A stretch of 53,003 nt of DNA from positions 1 to 53,003 of the forward strand of contig JBHJOF010000004.1 in the NCBI GenBank assembly GCA_050330055.1. The letters run 5' to 3'. Both the position numbers and the translations under genes were made by a program. Below the pieces are notes generated by a model. It ran no database searches. It saw nothing but the letters and a program-made list of their open reading frames with translations, and was not told the origin of the DNA. This document shows, piece after piece, positions 35,104 to 49,366 of the stretch (within the stretch, counting starts at the first letter, position 1; each line of letters opens with the position of its first letter). The stretch is from JBHJOF01 sp050330055 (GTDB lineage: Bacteria; Pseudomonadota; Alphaproteobacteria; Kiloniellales; JAKSDN01).

Positions 35104-37701
35104 CTATCGGGGAAAAGTCGACGCTATATGATCGTCCGTTTGGCGCAGGAGGTCGTAGAGTCGATCTGCGATCAGCTGATGACCGAGCACGTTCGGGTGG
35201 TGATCCCAGCGTGCGACCCACAACGACGATAGGTCATGCCCCTCGTAGACGCCTGTGAGATCGATCACGGCAAAGCCCGCCTCGCGCGCAAGACGCGCCT
35301 CTAGCTCCGGCATGCTGCCCTCGTCCGACTTTTCCGGCCGTGGCAGAAAGGCCCAAACCACCGGGACGCCTTGCTCCAGGCTGACATCCGCCATCCGCTG
35401 ATAGACAACAGACAGGATCCCCTCTTCGTAGGGTGCGAGCTTGCGTTCCAACACGTAGGGATCCGTCGTCCTGTCGATATCGCTTTCCCTGACGGCTGCT
35501 TTGGCAAGTATTTCATGGCGGACGTCGTAGGGCTGGTTGATTCCCTTCTGCAGGACCTCCGCAATCGTGCTGATCACGGTCCTGGCCACATCGGCATGCT
35601 CAACGTAGAGGATCAGGTCAGGAGAGAAGTCGAGCACCTTGCTTTCTAGCTGCACGAGGCGCTGAAGGGGACTGTAGGCGCCTACGCCGAAGTTCAGGAC
35701 TTCGTATCGAGCATAGTTGCTGCCGGAAACTGCGCTGTTAAGTCGCTCCTCCAGAATGGCGCCGAAGGTCTCGTCGTTCTCGACGCCATTGCCAAAAACG
35801 AAGGAGGCGCCGAGCAGCGCAATGCGGAACGTTGCTGGCGGCGGAGTCTTCTCATAGTCTCGGTCGCGCATCCCCCAGCGGTTTGTGCGCACGAGCGCTC
35901 CCGCATGCCGCATCTCAAGCGACGGCCGCAGAGCGAACAGCATCAAGTTTGGTGTTTCCTGGACGAGGTCCGACTCGCGCAGTCGGCCCCACTCCTCCGG
36001 TCGCGTTCGGTAGACCTCCCAAAGCTCGGCATTGAACACGCCGACATCGAGAAGGCTTTCGTAGTATCCCCCTTCGAACTTGGCGAAGTCGCGCCGATTG
36101 AGCTCGGAGTCCCTCAGGCTGGCCATCAGCTGGCGCGCCGTCGAGCCCAAGGGCTCGTAGACGGCCGGAAGCGAAACGATGAGCAGCAATGTGGCAGCCA
36201 CGGTCATCCGCGCCGCCGATTGCACAAAGTTGAATTTCCAGTCGGCCTGGCCGCGCGCGAGCAGGGCCGCCGGCACGGCCACGCCAAGCGCGGCCGCGAG
36301 CAGCATTGCCACGGCCTCCGGGTAAAGCTCCTGCGCCTGCCACAGCACCGCCCAAATGGAGAGCCACTCGCCAACCGAGCTGGCACTCCAGAACGACCAG
36401 AGTAGCGCGATGGAAAGGAACACGCCTAGCGTGCGCAGCGCCGTCGTCGCCGTTTCGCGCAGGGACAAGGCCTCTCCCGCCAGCCTCCGTCTGCGGCCCT
36501 TTTTTGTTTCATAAACCGCGTTGACGACGACCAGCAGGCCCAGAAATCCCCAAAAGAGGCTGTCGTTCCAACTCACCAGCGCCGCACCGCGAATCCAGAA
36601 CCACTGATAGGAGTGCAACAGCCATGTCATGAAAAATGCGCAAAGCGTCGCGATCACCAGTGCCGCGGTTTCGCCATGCCCGCGTATTCTGAAGAACACC
36701 GGATAGAACACCACTTTCATTATGAAGTCTTTCCAGTAGATGTTTATCCGCCGCCAGAAATCGGTGAAGCTCGATGACAGGAAGTAGAGCTTGTGCGTTT
36801 CCGGGAGATTGAATCCAAAGAGGTGTAGTAGCCCCGTGATGATGTGAAAAGTGCCGGAGACGCGCAGATAGAGAAGGAACGGCCACAGGAAGTACTGCAC
36901 GGCGTCACGGCTGTTTGCGACGTCAGCCGCGTCGATGACGAAGTTGTGATAAATCAATCGGTAGAGAATGAGGTGCAGGACTCCGCGGAAAAGCCAGTGG
37001 ATTCCCGTCTGATAGATCTCATGCCGGTCAGGCTGGTTGTAGTAGGTCCGCCGAAACGTCTGGAAATCGACGACCGGAAACAGCGGAAAACAGACGTTCG
37101 GCAGCATGAAGAAATAGGCGAGCGTCTGCGAAAGACTTGCCGGTTTGCTTTCGTGCCGCAGGTGATGGAGATAGAGGATCATCCGGAACATGACCATCGA
37201 GGCAACGATCGGCCAAATGGCGTTCGACCAAGGCACCGGGATCAGGTCCGCCCGGGCGAGCGCAAGAACGCCGCCCACCGCGACTAGCAGGGCAACCCGC
37301 AGGGCAAAGCGCACTGGCAGATGGCACAGCACGATGAGCCCGAGGACGATGGCGATGATCCAGGCGCCCTGCGCGAGGCCTTGCAGCGACCACTGTTCTT
37401 CCTGAAATCCGAAAACCAGCTCGATGCCGACCAGCGATAGGAAGACGAAGAATGGCAAGCGAAAGCGGAACGGCAGGAGGTAGTGAATGGACCAGCCGAC
37501 AAAGATCAGAATCGAGAGGTGCAGGAAGGCCCGGCTCTCCAGCCTGAACTGATAAACCAGAAGAATAAAGAGGCCGAGCTGAAATCCAATGGCAACATAG
37601 TGTCCGAGGCTAAATCCCTGCCCCTTGGCTAGGGTCAAGACCTTGGTCGCGTGCGACGCCGCCGTGCCAAACGTGGGTATAGTCAAAGCAATGCCCCCCA
37701 T
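35104..37701 (-). CDS. MBOAT acyltransferase fused to C-terminal SGNH domain
   Basis: The 865-residue protein has an N-terminal multi-helix region (about residues 30-520) with the MBOAT motif FTDFWRRINIYWKDFI (Asp314-Arg318) and the membrane histidine His363 in TWLLHSYQWFWI. The C-terminal domain (about 600-865) is an SGNH hydrolase/transferase: LLGASFVFGNGV (Ser633), LNFGVGAYSPLQ and WDHHPNVLGH (Asp833, His835). DltB, AlgI and PatA are relatives of the first part, DltD and AlgJ-type proteins functional analogues of the second. It is the first gene of the carrier-ligase-dehydrogenase operon and its DNA looks clearly poorer in GC than its surroundings. No clear ribosome site precedes the ATG, so the start is uncertain. 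Confidence 0.88.
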   Translation of the reverse strand: MGGIALTIPTFGTAASHATKVLTLAKGQGFSLGHYVAIGFQLGLFILLVYQFRLESRAFLHLSILIFVGWSIHYLLPFRFRLPFFVFLSLVGIELVFGFQEEQWSLQGLAQGAWIIAIVLGLIVLCHLPVRFALRVALLVAVGGVLALARADLIPVPWSNAIWPIVASMVMFRMILYLHHLRHESKPASLSQTLAYFFMLPNVCFPLFPVVDFQTFRRTYYNQPDRHEIYQTGIHWLFRGVLHLILYRLIYHNFVIDAADVANSRDAVQYFLWPFLLYLRVSGTFHIITGLLHLFGFNLPETHKLYFLSSSFTDFWRRINIYWKDFIMKVVFYPVFFRIRGHGETAALVIATLCAFFMTWLLHSYQWFWIRGAALVSWNDSLFWGFLGLLVVVNAVYETKKGRRRRLAGEALSLRETATTALRTLGVFLSIALLWSFWSASSVGEWLSIWAVLWQAQELYPEAVAMLLAAALGVAVPAALLARGQADWKFNFVQSAARMTVAATLLLIVSLPAVYEPLGSTARQLMASLRDSELNRRDFAKFEGGYYESLLDVGVFNAELWEVYRTRPEEWGRLRESDLVQETPNLMLFALRPSLEMRHAGALVRTNRWGMRDRDYEKTPPPATFRIALLGASFVFGNGVENDETFGAILEERLNSAVSGSNYARYEVLNFGVGAYSPLQRLVQLESKVLDFSPDLILYVEHADVARTVISTIAEVLQKGINQPYDVRHEILAKAAVRESDIDRTTDPYVLERKLAPYEEGILSVVYQRMADVSLEQGVPVVWAFLPRPEKSDEGSMPELEARLAREAGFAVIDLTGVYEGHDLSSLWVARWDHHPNVLGHQLIADRLYDLLRQTDDHIASTFPR

Positions 37702-38204
37702 GCACGCGGGTGCAGCTATGCGGTCCTGAACCAGCCCCGATTAGGCACCGGACCAGCATCCAGAGCATGCTCGGGATGCTTCGGCTCCTCCCGCGCGGTG
37801 GCGCTCGCTCCCGGCATTTATTGCCGCCCGTTTGAGGCGCCAGGGCCCTTCTATGGGCCGACGGACGCAGAAGTCCGCCGCCAGCCTGGGCGCTTCGCCG
37901 AGCCTCTCCCTTTTATCAGCTTTTGCCCATTCCGCAATCACTTGAGCGCGACCGATTCTGCAAGTGCCTAAAGCACCGGACCTTTTTTGGCGAGCACCAG
38001 AGGACCCTGCGTCAGCACGGCGTTGGACCGGCGACACCGGACCTGGCCGGGACAGGAGGAGCAGGGACAGGGCAACCCGCCGGGCGCTCGCCCCATGCCG
38101 TGCCGCGCGACTGCGCCGCCGACGAGCTTGATGTGCGGGGAGCCCGGCTTCTGGCCGCTTGCCCGGTTGCCATGGTGCACGGCTCGTCTATGATGCCGGC
38201 CCGT
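37702..38204. other. Gene-poor gap between the MBOAT gene and tRNA-Leu
   Basis: This 503-bp stretch contains short open frames with no family resemblance and no good ribosome sites. GCACCGGACC occurs twice in direct orientation (near 37746 and 37974). The promoter of the MBOAT operon must lie here, but I cannot place it. The last 55 bases resemble DNA upstream of the tRNA remnant at 32015. Confidence 0.5.
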
Positions 38205-38291
38205 GCCCCTGTGGCGGAATTGGTAGACGCGACAGACTCAAAATCTGTTGTCCGCAAGGACGTGCTGGTTCGAGTCCGGCCAGGGGCACCA
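38205..38291 (+). tRNA. tRNA-Leu (anticodon CAA)
   Basis: The sequence folds as a class II tRNA: acceptor GCCCCTG / CAGGGGC, D arm GCGGAATTGGTAGACGC, anticodon stem ACAGA / TCTGT with loop CTCAAAA (CAA at the anticodon), long variable arm GTCCGCAAGGAC, T arm GCTGGTTCGAGTCCGGC, discriminator A and an encoded CCA (38289-38291). A truncated direct copy of its 3' half is at 32015-32048. Confidence 0.96.
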
Positions 38292-38572
38292 TTATCTTGT
38301 GAAGCAGGAACAGAATCTGCCATCGGCCACCGCGTTGATGGACGCTCGGAATCCGATCCATGGCCGAAACCGTGCCCGTCGCCTGCACCGGATCGACCCG
38401 AGGTTGGGGGATACACGCAGTGGTAATATCCGGACGCTAGGCTGCGGTTGCCATGATAAGCGACGGCAGCCGCAGCATCCCGTCGCCACGCCAAGCCTTT
38501 AGGGGGTTTGAACCGCAAATGAACGGGCCGAGGCAGAACCGCGAGGAAGTGGCGGGCGAGGCGCGCGGGGTC

Positions 38573-39589
38573 ATGCGCCCGCGCGGGCGGCCAATACTCT
38601 CGGCCCTGGCGCTTGGGCTGGCCCTGCTGCTGAGCCCGCGCGCGGCGCTTGCCGCCGAGAGCCTGGTGGCGGATGCCACCGAATATCCCTGGAGCGCGAT
38701 CGGCCGTGTCAACACCGCCGGCCAGGGCTTCTGCACTGGCTTCCTGGTCGGCCCGCGCAGCGTCTTGACCGCGGCCCATTGCCTCTACAACGCGCGCGAC
38801 GGCTACTGGTATCACCCCGAAGACGTCCACTTCGTCGCCGGCTATCAACGCGATCGTCATCTGGCCCACGCTCGGGCCGCGTCCTACGTGAGGGCGGGCG
38901 GCTATCGCCTGAACGGCGAGCCGGAGCTGGGCGACAGTCTCAACGACTGGGCGGTGATCACGCTGACCGAGCCGATCGGCCGCGCCGTCGGCTGGCTCGG
39001 CCTGCAGCGCTTCGACGCCAGTCTGCTGGCGGAGCTGCGCAGCGGCGGCGCCCGGCTGCTGCAGGCCGGCTACCGGCGCGAGCGCAGCCATGCGCTGTCG
39101 CTCGGCTTCGGCTGCAGGATCCCCGGGCTCTTCGCCGGTGGCCTCGGGATCCTGCATGACTGCGACGTGGTGGAAGGCGGCTCCGGCTCGCCGCTTCTGG
39201 TCTTCAGCGGCGAGCGGCTGCGCGTCCTCGGCTTGCACACCCAGCGGCTGGACAGCGACCAGCACGAGCCCTACGCCGCCGTGCTGGCCGCCACCATCTT
39301 CGACCCGGCGCAGGGCACGGCCGAGGCAACTGCGGCGGGCCGTGTCGCCGGCCTGACCTGGGGGCCCGGCATGCCGCCGCAGGCCGGTGGCCAGGCGCGT
39401 GGCGAGCCCGGCAACACGGTGGCGCAGTTGCTGGCGCGTCTGGGCTTCCTCGATGGCCCCAGCGACGCAGGTCCCACTGCCGCGGACCGCCAAGCGGCGA
39501 TCCGCGCCTTCGAGCAGGCCAACGGCCTGCCGGTCACCGGCGAGCCCTCGATCGCGCTGCTGGCCCGCTTGGCCGCCGCGCTGCGCTGA
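38573..39589 (+). CDS. Secreted trypsin-like serine protease with peptidoglycan-binding-like tail
   Basis: The 338-residue precursor has a signal peptide (MRPRGRPILSALALGLALLL, ending ALAAE near residue 29) and a chymotrypsin-fold domain with His69 (VLTAAHCLY), Asp125 (SLNDWAVITL) and Ser204 (VEGGSGSPLLV; GG replaces the usual GD). The last about 65 residues (VAQLLARLGFLDG through AIRAFEQANGLPVTGEPS) look like a peptidoglycan-binding-1 domain. It probably works in the periplasm or at the wall. The ATG 38519 would add 18 residues before the signal peptide. Confidence 0.87.
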   Translation: MRPRGRPILSALALGLALLLSPRAALAAESLVADATEYPWSAIGRVNTAGQGFCTGFLVGPRSVLTAAHCLYNARDGYWYHPEDVHFVAGYQRDRHLAHARAASYVRAGGYRLNGEPELGDSLNDWAVITLTEPIGRAVGWLGLQRFDASLLAELRSGGARLLQAGYRRERSHALSLGFGCRIPGLFAGGLGILHDCDVVEGGSGSPLLVFSGERLRVLGLHTQRLDSDQHEPYAAVLAATIFDPAQGTAEATAAGRVAGLTWGPGMPPQAGGQARGEPGNTVAQLLARLGFLDGPSDAGPTAADRQAAIRAFEQANGLPVTGEPSIALLARLAAALR

Positions 39590-39726
39590 CACGGCCGATC
39601 CCGCCGCCAACGCCGGAGACGGCGGCGGTCTTCGAACGGCACAGTCTCAGGATGACCGGGCGGCACGCTGCTCACCAGCAAGCAGGCCCGCTCGTCCCCC
39701 CGGCAGTCCTCAGGGCAGTCCCCCGC

Positions 39727-40230
39727 CTACAGCAGCTCCAGGCTCTCCGCCATCGGCCCCTTGTGCCCCATGCGGATCTGCAGGCGCACCCGCTGGTTCG
39801 GCTCGACCATGTTCAGACCGACGCGTTCCAGCGTACGGGCGGAGATGAAGATGTCCTTGCCGCCGTCGTCCGGAATGACGAAGCCGAATCCCTTCGAGGC
39901 ATTGAAGAACTTCACCGTGCCTTCCATCACCTCGGTCGGCCCGTCGAGCTCGATCCCCGGTCTGTCGTCTTCCGGCATGTCCTCGATGCTGCTGATCGAG
40001 GCCACCTGCGGACCGCGCCGTCCTTCGGCGATGTCGCAGATGATCGTGGTGCCTCCCGGCAGTCTTGCTTGCCCGACCTGTTGAACGACCGAAATGTGCA
40101 AAAACGCGTCCGGTGATCCGTCGCTGCGCTGGACGAAACCGAACCCCTTCACTGGATTGAACCACTTGACGGTGGCCGTGACGTCCCGCTGCGAAACCAC
40201 AGGACGGTCATCGTCGTGATTTCGTGACAT
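39727..40230 (-). CDS. Double cold-shock-domain protein
   Basis: The 167-residue protein has two cold-shock domains: TATVKWFNPVKGFGFVQRSD with FLHISVVQQ, and EGTVKFFNASKGFGFVIPDD with IFISARTLE. Each has the RNP1-like KGFGFV. They are joined by an acidic linker. Such proteins bind single-stranded RNA or DNA and act as RNA chaperones or transcription antiterminators. The two-domain form is typical of alphaproteobacteria. The ATG at 40230 (MSRNHDDD) was chosen as the natural start. About 290 bp of untranslated DNA lies upstream. Confidence 0.93.
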   Translation of the reverse strand: MSRNHDDDRPVVSQRDVTATVKWFNPVKGFGFVQRSDGSPDAFLHISVVQQVGQARLPGGTTIICDIAEGRRGPQVASISSIEDMPEDDRPGIELDGPTEVMEGTVKFFNASKGFGFVIPDDGGKDIFISARTLERVGLNMVEPNQRVRLQIRMGHKGPMAESLELL

Positions 40231-40448
40231 GCAACCTAGCTCCAATACGAACCCCCAAGACCACTGATATCGCAGAGTCGGTTCGGGGGGTAGAAAAAAT
40301 GTCACAGATGAGGGAGCGAAAGGGCACGCCGCAGCGCGTAAAGCAGGCTGAACTCGGCAATGAGCCCTAACTCATACGTAGGCATATGTAATCTGTGCTA
40401 TCGCGCCCTAGCTTGCCTGTCCGGCCGGGCAGATGGTGCGAAGGGCGC

Positions 40449-40475
40449 AAAAAGGGGGCGGGAAATCCCGCCCCC
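40449..40475 (-). terminator. Intrinsic terminator of the glp operon
   Basis: On the minus strand GGGGGCGGG / CCCGCCCCC (9-bp stem, ATTT loop) is followed by TTTTT. It lies 44 bp after the stop codon of the glycerol-binding protein gene at 40519. Confidence 0.92.
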
Positions 40476-40518
40476 AGGTTGCATGAGCCAAAGGCCTGTT
40501 TGGATCGGCAGCCCTACT

Positions 40519-42282
<1,764 letters not shown>

Positions 42283-42359
42283 CGGACTCCTCCCACGGTT
42301 TTCGTTGCAACACCCGGGGGCAGCTGCCGGTCCGCGGCTGCTCCCTCCCTCGATTGGCC

Positions 42360-42641
42360 TCACACCCATTTGAACACCGCTATGGCAAAGAGGATGGAGA
42401 GGCCGAGAGCCCACCACAGGCTCGGCCCGACGAGGCCGAGCCATGCGAGATGAATGTAAGCGCTGCCGAGCAGCGATATGAAAAGCCGGTCGCCGCGCGT
42501 GGTATCGAGCCCGAGGACGCCGCGCCGCATGCCGCCTCCGGGCGAAAGCCACTCCCATAGGGTCATCGCGACCAGCAGAAGCGCGATGCAGGTGAAGAAG
42601 GCCGCGGTCTGCCAGGTCCATGCCATCCACGAGAGGTCCAT
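42360..42641 (-). CDS. glpU: DUF2160 membrane protein of glycerol transporter
   Basis: The 93-residue protein has three hydrophobic helices and the DUF2160 sequence ALLLVAMTLWEWLSPGGGMR, RGDRLFISLLGSAYIHL. In Rhizobium the small GlpU protein is encoded between the permeases and the binding protein and is needed for or associated with glycerol uptake; its mechanism is not known. It lies 10 bp after glpQ and 77 bp before glpV. Confidence 0.92.
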   Translation of the reverse strand: MDLSWMAWTWQTAAFFTCIALLLVAMTLWEWLSPGGGMRRGVLGLDTTRGDRLFISLLGSAYIHLAWLGLVGPSLWWALGLSILFAIAVFKWV

Positions 42642-42651
42642 AGCCTCCTCC

Positions 42652-43527
<876 letters not shown>

Positions 43528-43552
43528 CGCTGCTTGCTCCCCGGCGGCATCG

Positions 43553-44419
43553 TCACCACCGTTCCTCGTTACGCATCATCAAGGTGTAGAAGATCCAGCT
43601 GATCGCCAGGACGATCAGGAAGTAGATGATGGACATCGCCGCCGCAGGGCCGACGTCGAACTGGCCGAGCGCGATCTTGACCAGGTCGATCGACAGAAGC
43701 GTCGTCGAGTTCCCCGGTCCGCCGCCGGTCAGCACGAAGAGCTCGGTATAGATGATGAACGAGTCCATGAAACGCAACAGGACGGCGATGGTCAGCACGC
43801 GCTTCATCTTCGGCAGCTGGATGTAGCGGAACACCGCCCAGCGCGAGGCGCCGTCGATGCGCGCCGCCTGGTAGTAGGCATCCGGGATCGCCATCAGCCC
43901 GGCATAGGCGAGCAGCACGACGAGCGACGTCCAGTGCCAGACGTCCATGAGGATGAGGGTGAACCAGGCGTCTCCGTGCTGCCTCGTGAAGTTGTAGTTG
44001 AACCCCAGGTCGTTGAGCACGCGGCCGAGAAGACCGATCTCGGGAAGCGCGAAGATGTTCCAGATCGCGCCCACCACGTGCCACGGAATGAGCAGCGGTA
44101 GGGCCATCAGGACGAGGCATACCGAGACCCAAGGGCCTTTCCGCGGCATCGCCAGCGCAATGGCGACACCGAGCGGGATCTCGATCAGGAGGATGGTTCC
44201 GGTGAACGCGAACTGGCGCATCAGTGCTGCATGGAAGCGCTCGGACCTCAGCACCTGCTCGAACCACTTCGCGCCCTCGAAGAAATACACGCCGGCGCCG
44301 AAGGTTTCCTGGACCGAGTAGCTGACTACGGTCATCAGCGGGATAACGGCGTTGAAACCGACCAGCACCAGCACCGGCAGAACGAGAAACCAGGCCAAGT
44401 TGTTTTCGACTTTGCCCAT
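43553..44419 (-). CDS. glpP: Glycerol ABC transporter permease
   Basis: The 288-residue protein has six membrane helices and the MalF/UgpA-type EAA loop AARIDGASRWAVFRYIQLPK. It is the partner of GlpQ. I chose the ATG 44419 (MGKVENNLAWF) over an upstream start at 44476, which would overlap glpT by 46 bases. It follows the stop of glpT by 11 bp. Confidence 0.93.
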   Translation of the reverse strand: MGKVENNLAWFLVLPVLVLVGFNAVIPLMTVVSYSVQETFGAGVYFFEGAKWFEQVLRSERFHAALMRQFAFTGTILLIEIPLGVAIALAMPRKGPWVSVCLVLMALPLLIPWHVVGAIWNIFALPEIGLLGRVLNDLGFNYNFTRQHGDAWFTLILMDVWHWTSLVVLLAYAGLMAIPDAYYQAARIDGASRWAVFRYIQLPKMKRVLTIAVLLRFMDSFIIYTELFVLTGGGPGNSTTLLSIDLVKIALGQFDVGPAAAMSIIYFLIVLAISWIFYTLMMRNEERW

Positions 44420-44430
44420 GGCGCGTTCCG

Positions 44431-45522
<1,092 letters not shown>

Positions 45523-45531
45523 CGCGTCCTC

Positions 45532-46652
<1,121 letters not shown>

Positions 46653-46656
<4 letters not shown>

Positions 46657-48200
46657 TGCGCCACGCTCCTCTCGCTGCGGTCCGTTCCCTGGGCGAGGCC
46701 GTCGCTCGCGCCGAAGCGCGCGGCCAGCCGCTCCCTGGTCGCCGGCGTGACGTGCAGGCCGAGCTTGGAGCGGCGCCAGAGGATGTCGTCAGCGCTGCGC
46801 GCCCATTCGCTCTGCACCAGGTAGTCGACCTCGGCTTCGTAGAGCCCGTCGCCCAGCGCCTGGCCGAGGCCGTCTAGGCCCTTGGCGCCGCCGATCAGGC
46901 GCTCGGCCCGGGTGCCGTAGGCGCGCAGATAGCGCCACGCCAAGTCGGCCGGCAGCCAGGGATGGCGGCGCTGGAAATCGGCCAGCCCGCGCTCGAAGTC
47001 GGCGCCCGGCAGGTCGCCGCCGGGCAGCACCGAATCGCGCGTCCAGGCCGGCGCGCTGCGCCCGAGCAGCGGCAGCAACCGCTCGAGGGCGTGCTCGGCC
47101 AGCTTGCGGTAGGTGGTGATCTTGCCGCCGAAGACCGACAGCAGGGGCGGCGCCCCGCCCGCCGTGTCGAGGTCGAAGACGTAGTCGCGCGTAACCGCCG
47201 AGACGTTCTGGCTGGCGTCGTCGTACAGCGGCCGCACGCCGGCGTAGCTCCAGACCGCGTCCGACGGCGCCACCGGCTTCGCCAGATAGCGGTTCACCGC
47301 GGCGCAAAGATAAGCGCGCTCGGCCTCGTCGATCGCCACCTGGGCCGGATCGCCCTCATAGGCGACGTCGGTGGTGCCGATCAGCGTGTAGTCGCCCTCG
47401 TAGGGGATGGCGAAGATGACCCGGCGGTCCTCGTTCTGAAACAGATAGGCCTGCGGGCCGTCGTAGAGGCGCGGCACCACCAGGTGGCTGCCCTTGACCA
47501 GCCGCAGGCGGCGCTCCCGATTGACACCGGTGACCTGGCCGAGCACCTCGGTGACCCAGGGCCCGGCGGCGTTGACCAGCGCGCGGGCGCGCAGGTTGCG
47601 AACCGCTCCGTTCGCCGTCGACTCGAGGCGCGCTTGCCAGAGGCCGCCGTCGCGGCGCGCCGCGACGCAGCGCGTGCGGGTCAGGATTTCGGTGCCGCGC
47701 TCCTGCGCGTCGAGCGCGTTCAGCACCACCAGGCGCGAATCCTCGACCCAGCAGTCGGCGTAGCTGAAGCCCTTGGTGAAGCGCCCCTGCAACGGCCCGC
47801 CGAGCGGGCTGCGGCGCAGGTCGAGGCCGCGCGAGGCCGGCAGTCTCTCGCGCCCGCCCAGGTGATCGTAAAGCAACAGACCGAGTCGGATCAGCCAGGC
47901 GGGGCGCTGCTCGGGGCTGTGCGGCAGCACGAAGGTCAAGGGCCAGATGATGTGCGGCGCGGCGCGCAGCAGCACCTCGCGCTCGATCAGCGCCTCGCGC
48001 ACCAGCCGGAACTCGTAGTACTCGAGATAGCGCAGGCCACCGTGGATCAGCTTGGTGCTGGCCGAGGAGGTGGCGCCGGCCAGGTCGCTCTGCTCGCAGA
48101 GCACGACCGAGAGACCACGCCCGGCCGCGTCGCGGGCGATGCCGGCGCCATTGATTCCACCGCCGATGACAAGAAGATCGATCGGGTCTTCGCCCGCCAC
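46653..48200 (-). CDS. glpD: Aerobic glycerol-3-phosphate dehydrogenase
   Basis: The 515-residue flavoprotein has the FAD motif LLVIGGGINGAGIARDAAGR (residues 9-28), SSASTKLIHGGLRYLEYYEF, IGTTDVAYEGDPAQV and the C-terminal domain with DDILWRRSKLGLH. It oxidises glycerol-3-phosphate to dihydroxyacetone phosphate and passes electrons to quinone at the inner membrane. I start it at GTG 48200, which has GGGGAGG at good spacing; an upstream start at 48302 would run through the promoter. No glycerol kinase gene is visible in the operon. Confidence 0.95.
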
Positions 48201-48333
48201 GAGCACGCCTCCCCACTGCTTCGCGCCAGGGCCCTGCGAAGCCACAGCGCAACTTTGGCGCCTGCACAGGCGCCGCCGGTGCATCCTTTGAGCGATCGGC
48301 ACCGTTCGAGTTCGACAATAGAAGCCCTTTATA

Positions 48334-48351
48334 ATTTTCGCAAACGAAAAT
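48334..48351. promoter_or_regulatory. Putative GlpR operator upstream of glpD
   Basis: ATTTTCG (48334-48340), CAAA, CGAAAAT (48345-48351) is a perfect 7-bp dyad in the glpR-glpD gap. TATAAA on the minus strand overlaps its left side and could be the -10. The TTCG-N4-CGAA core recurs upstream of glpR. Confidence 0.7.
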
Positions 48352-48412
48352 GGAAGGGCCGAGAAGTTGGATTATGAAAATGCGGTAAGCCGCTGGTCGA
48401 ACAGACTGAAGG

Positions 48413-49195
48413 CTATTCGGCGGCGCGCCGGGCTTCCGCCACGTGCAGGGCAACGTTGGCGTCGGCCAGCAGCTTGCGGATCACCGCCGGCGGCGGCGCG
48501 TCGGTGAAGAAGGCGCTGAGCTGGGACAGGTGGCCGAGCCGCACCATGGGGCTGCGCCCGAACTTGGTGTGGTCGGCGACCAGGAAGACCTGGCGCGAGT
48601 TGGCCATGATGGCCTGCGCCACCCGCACCTCGCGGTAATCGAAATCGAGCAGCGTGCCGTCGTTGTCGATGCCGCTGATGCCGATGATGCCGAAATCGAC
48701 CTTGAACTGATGGATGGTGTCGATCGCCGCCTCGCCGACGATGCCCTGGTCGCGGCTGCGCACCAGGCCGCCGGCGATGATCACCTCGAACTCCGGGTTG
48801 CGGCTGGTGATGCTGGCGACGTTGAGGTTGTTGGTGATGATGCGCAGGCCGGCGTGGTCCATCAGGGCCTGGGCCACGGCCTCGGTGGTGGTGCCGATGT
48901 TGATGAACAGCGAGGCGTGGTCGGGAATCTCCTGCGCCACGGCGCGGGCGATGCGGGCCTTCTCCTCCAGGCACAGCACCTGGCGCGTGCTGTAGGCGAG
49001 ATTCTCGACCGAGGACGGCAGGCCGGCGCCGCCGTGAAAGCGCTGTAGCTGGGCCGAGCGGCAGAGCTCGTTGATGTCGCGCCGGATGGTCTGCGGCGTG
49101 ACGCCGAGCTGCTGCGCAAGGGCCTCGATCGAAACGAAGCCATGGCGCCTGACCAGGGCCAGGATGTGCTCCCTGCGCTCGTCCTGCGAGGCCAC
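48413..49195 (-). CDS. glpR: DeoR-family glycerol-3-phosphate regulon repressor
   Basis: The 260-residue protein has an N-terminal DeoR winged helix (FVSIEALAQQLGVTPQTIRR, about residues 20-39, then DINEL and RFHGGA) and a sugar-phosphate-binding domain with NIGTTTEAVAQAL and VADHTKFGR. Position and similarity make it GlpR, whose effector is glycerol-3-phosphate. The start is GTG 49195 with CGGGAGAA upstream; the frame opens earlier but without a ribosome site. Two matching dyads, before glpD and before glpR itself, suggest control of the operon and autoregulation. Confidence 0.92.
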   Translation of the reverse strand: MASQDERREHILALVRRHGFVSIEALAQQLGVTPQTIRRDINELCRSAQLQRFHGGAGLPSSVENLAYSTRQVLCLEEKARIARAVAQEIPDHASLFINIGTTTEAVAQALMDHAGLRIITNNLNVASITSRNPEFEVIIAGGLVRSRDQGIVGEAAIDTIHQFKVDFGIIGISGIDNDGTLLDFDYREVRVAQAIMANSRQVFLVADHTKFGRSPMVRLGHLSQLSAFFTDAPPPAVIRKLLADANVALHVAEARRAAE

Positions 49196-49300
49196 GCGGC
49201 CGTTCTCCCGTTGCAGCAGCGCCGGCCCCCATGGCCGGCTCGCGCCCATTGTCGCGCCAAAGAGCGGGAATGCGCGATTTAGATCACGGAACGGCGATGT

Positions 49301-49315
49301 TCGAAAGCGAAAATT
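49301..49315. promoter_or_regulatory. Putative GlpR operator upstream of glpR
   Basis: TTCG (49301-49304), AAAG, CGAAAAT (49309-49315) has the same TTCG-N4-CGAA core and the same right half as the dyad before glpD. It lies about 105 bp upstream of the glpR start. Confidence 0.55.
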
Positions 49316-49366
49316 GGCCCATTGGAGAGCCGCTTACGGCCGCACCGCGGTAATTGCCGCTGCTGT

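Noticed and set aside
37702..38204. Short open frames between the MBOAT gene and tRNA-Leu as genes
   Set aside because: They lack ribosome sites and family resemblance and run through sequences that match tRNA-flanking DNA.
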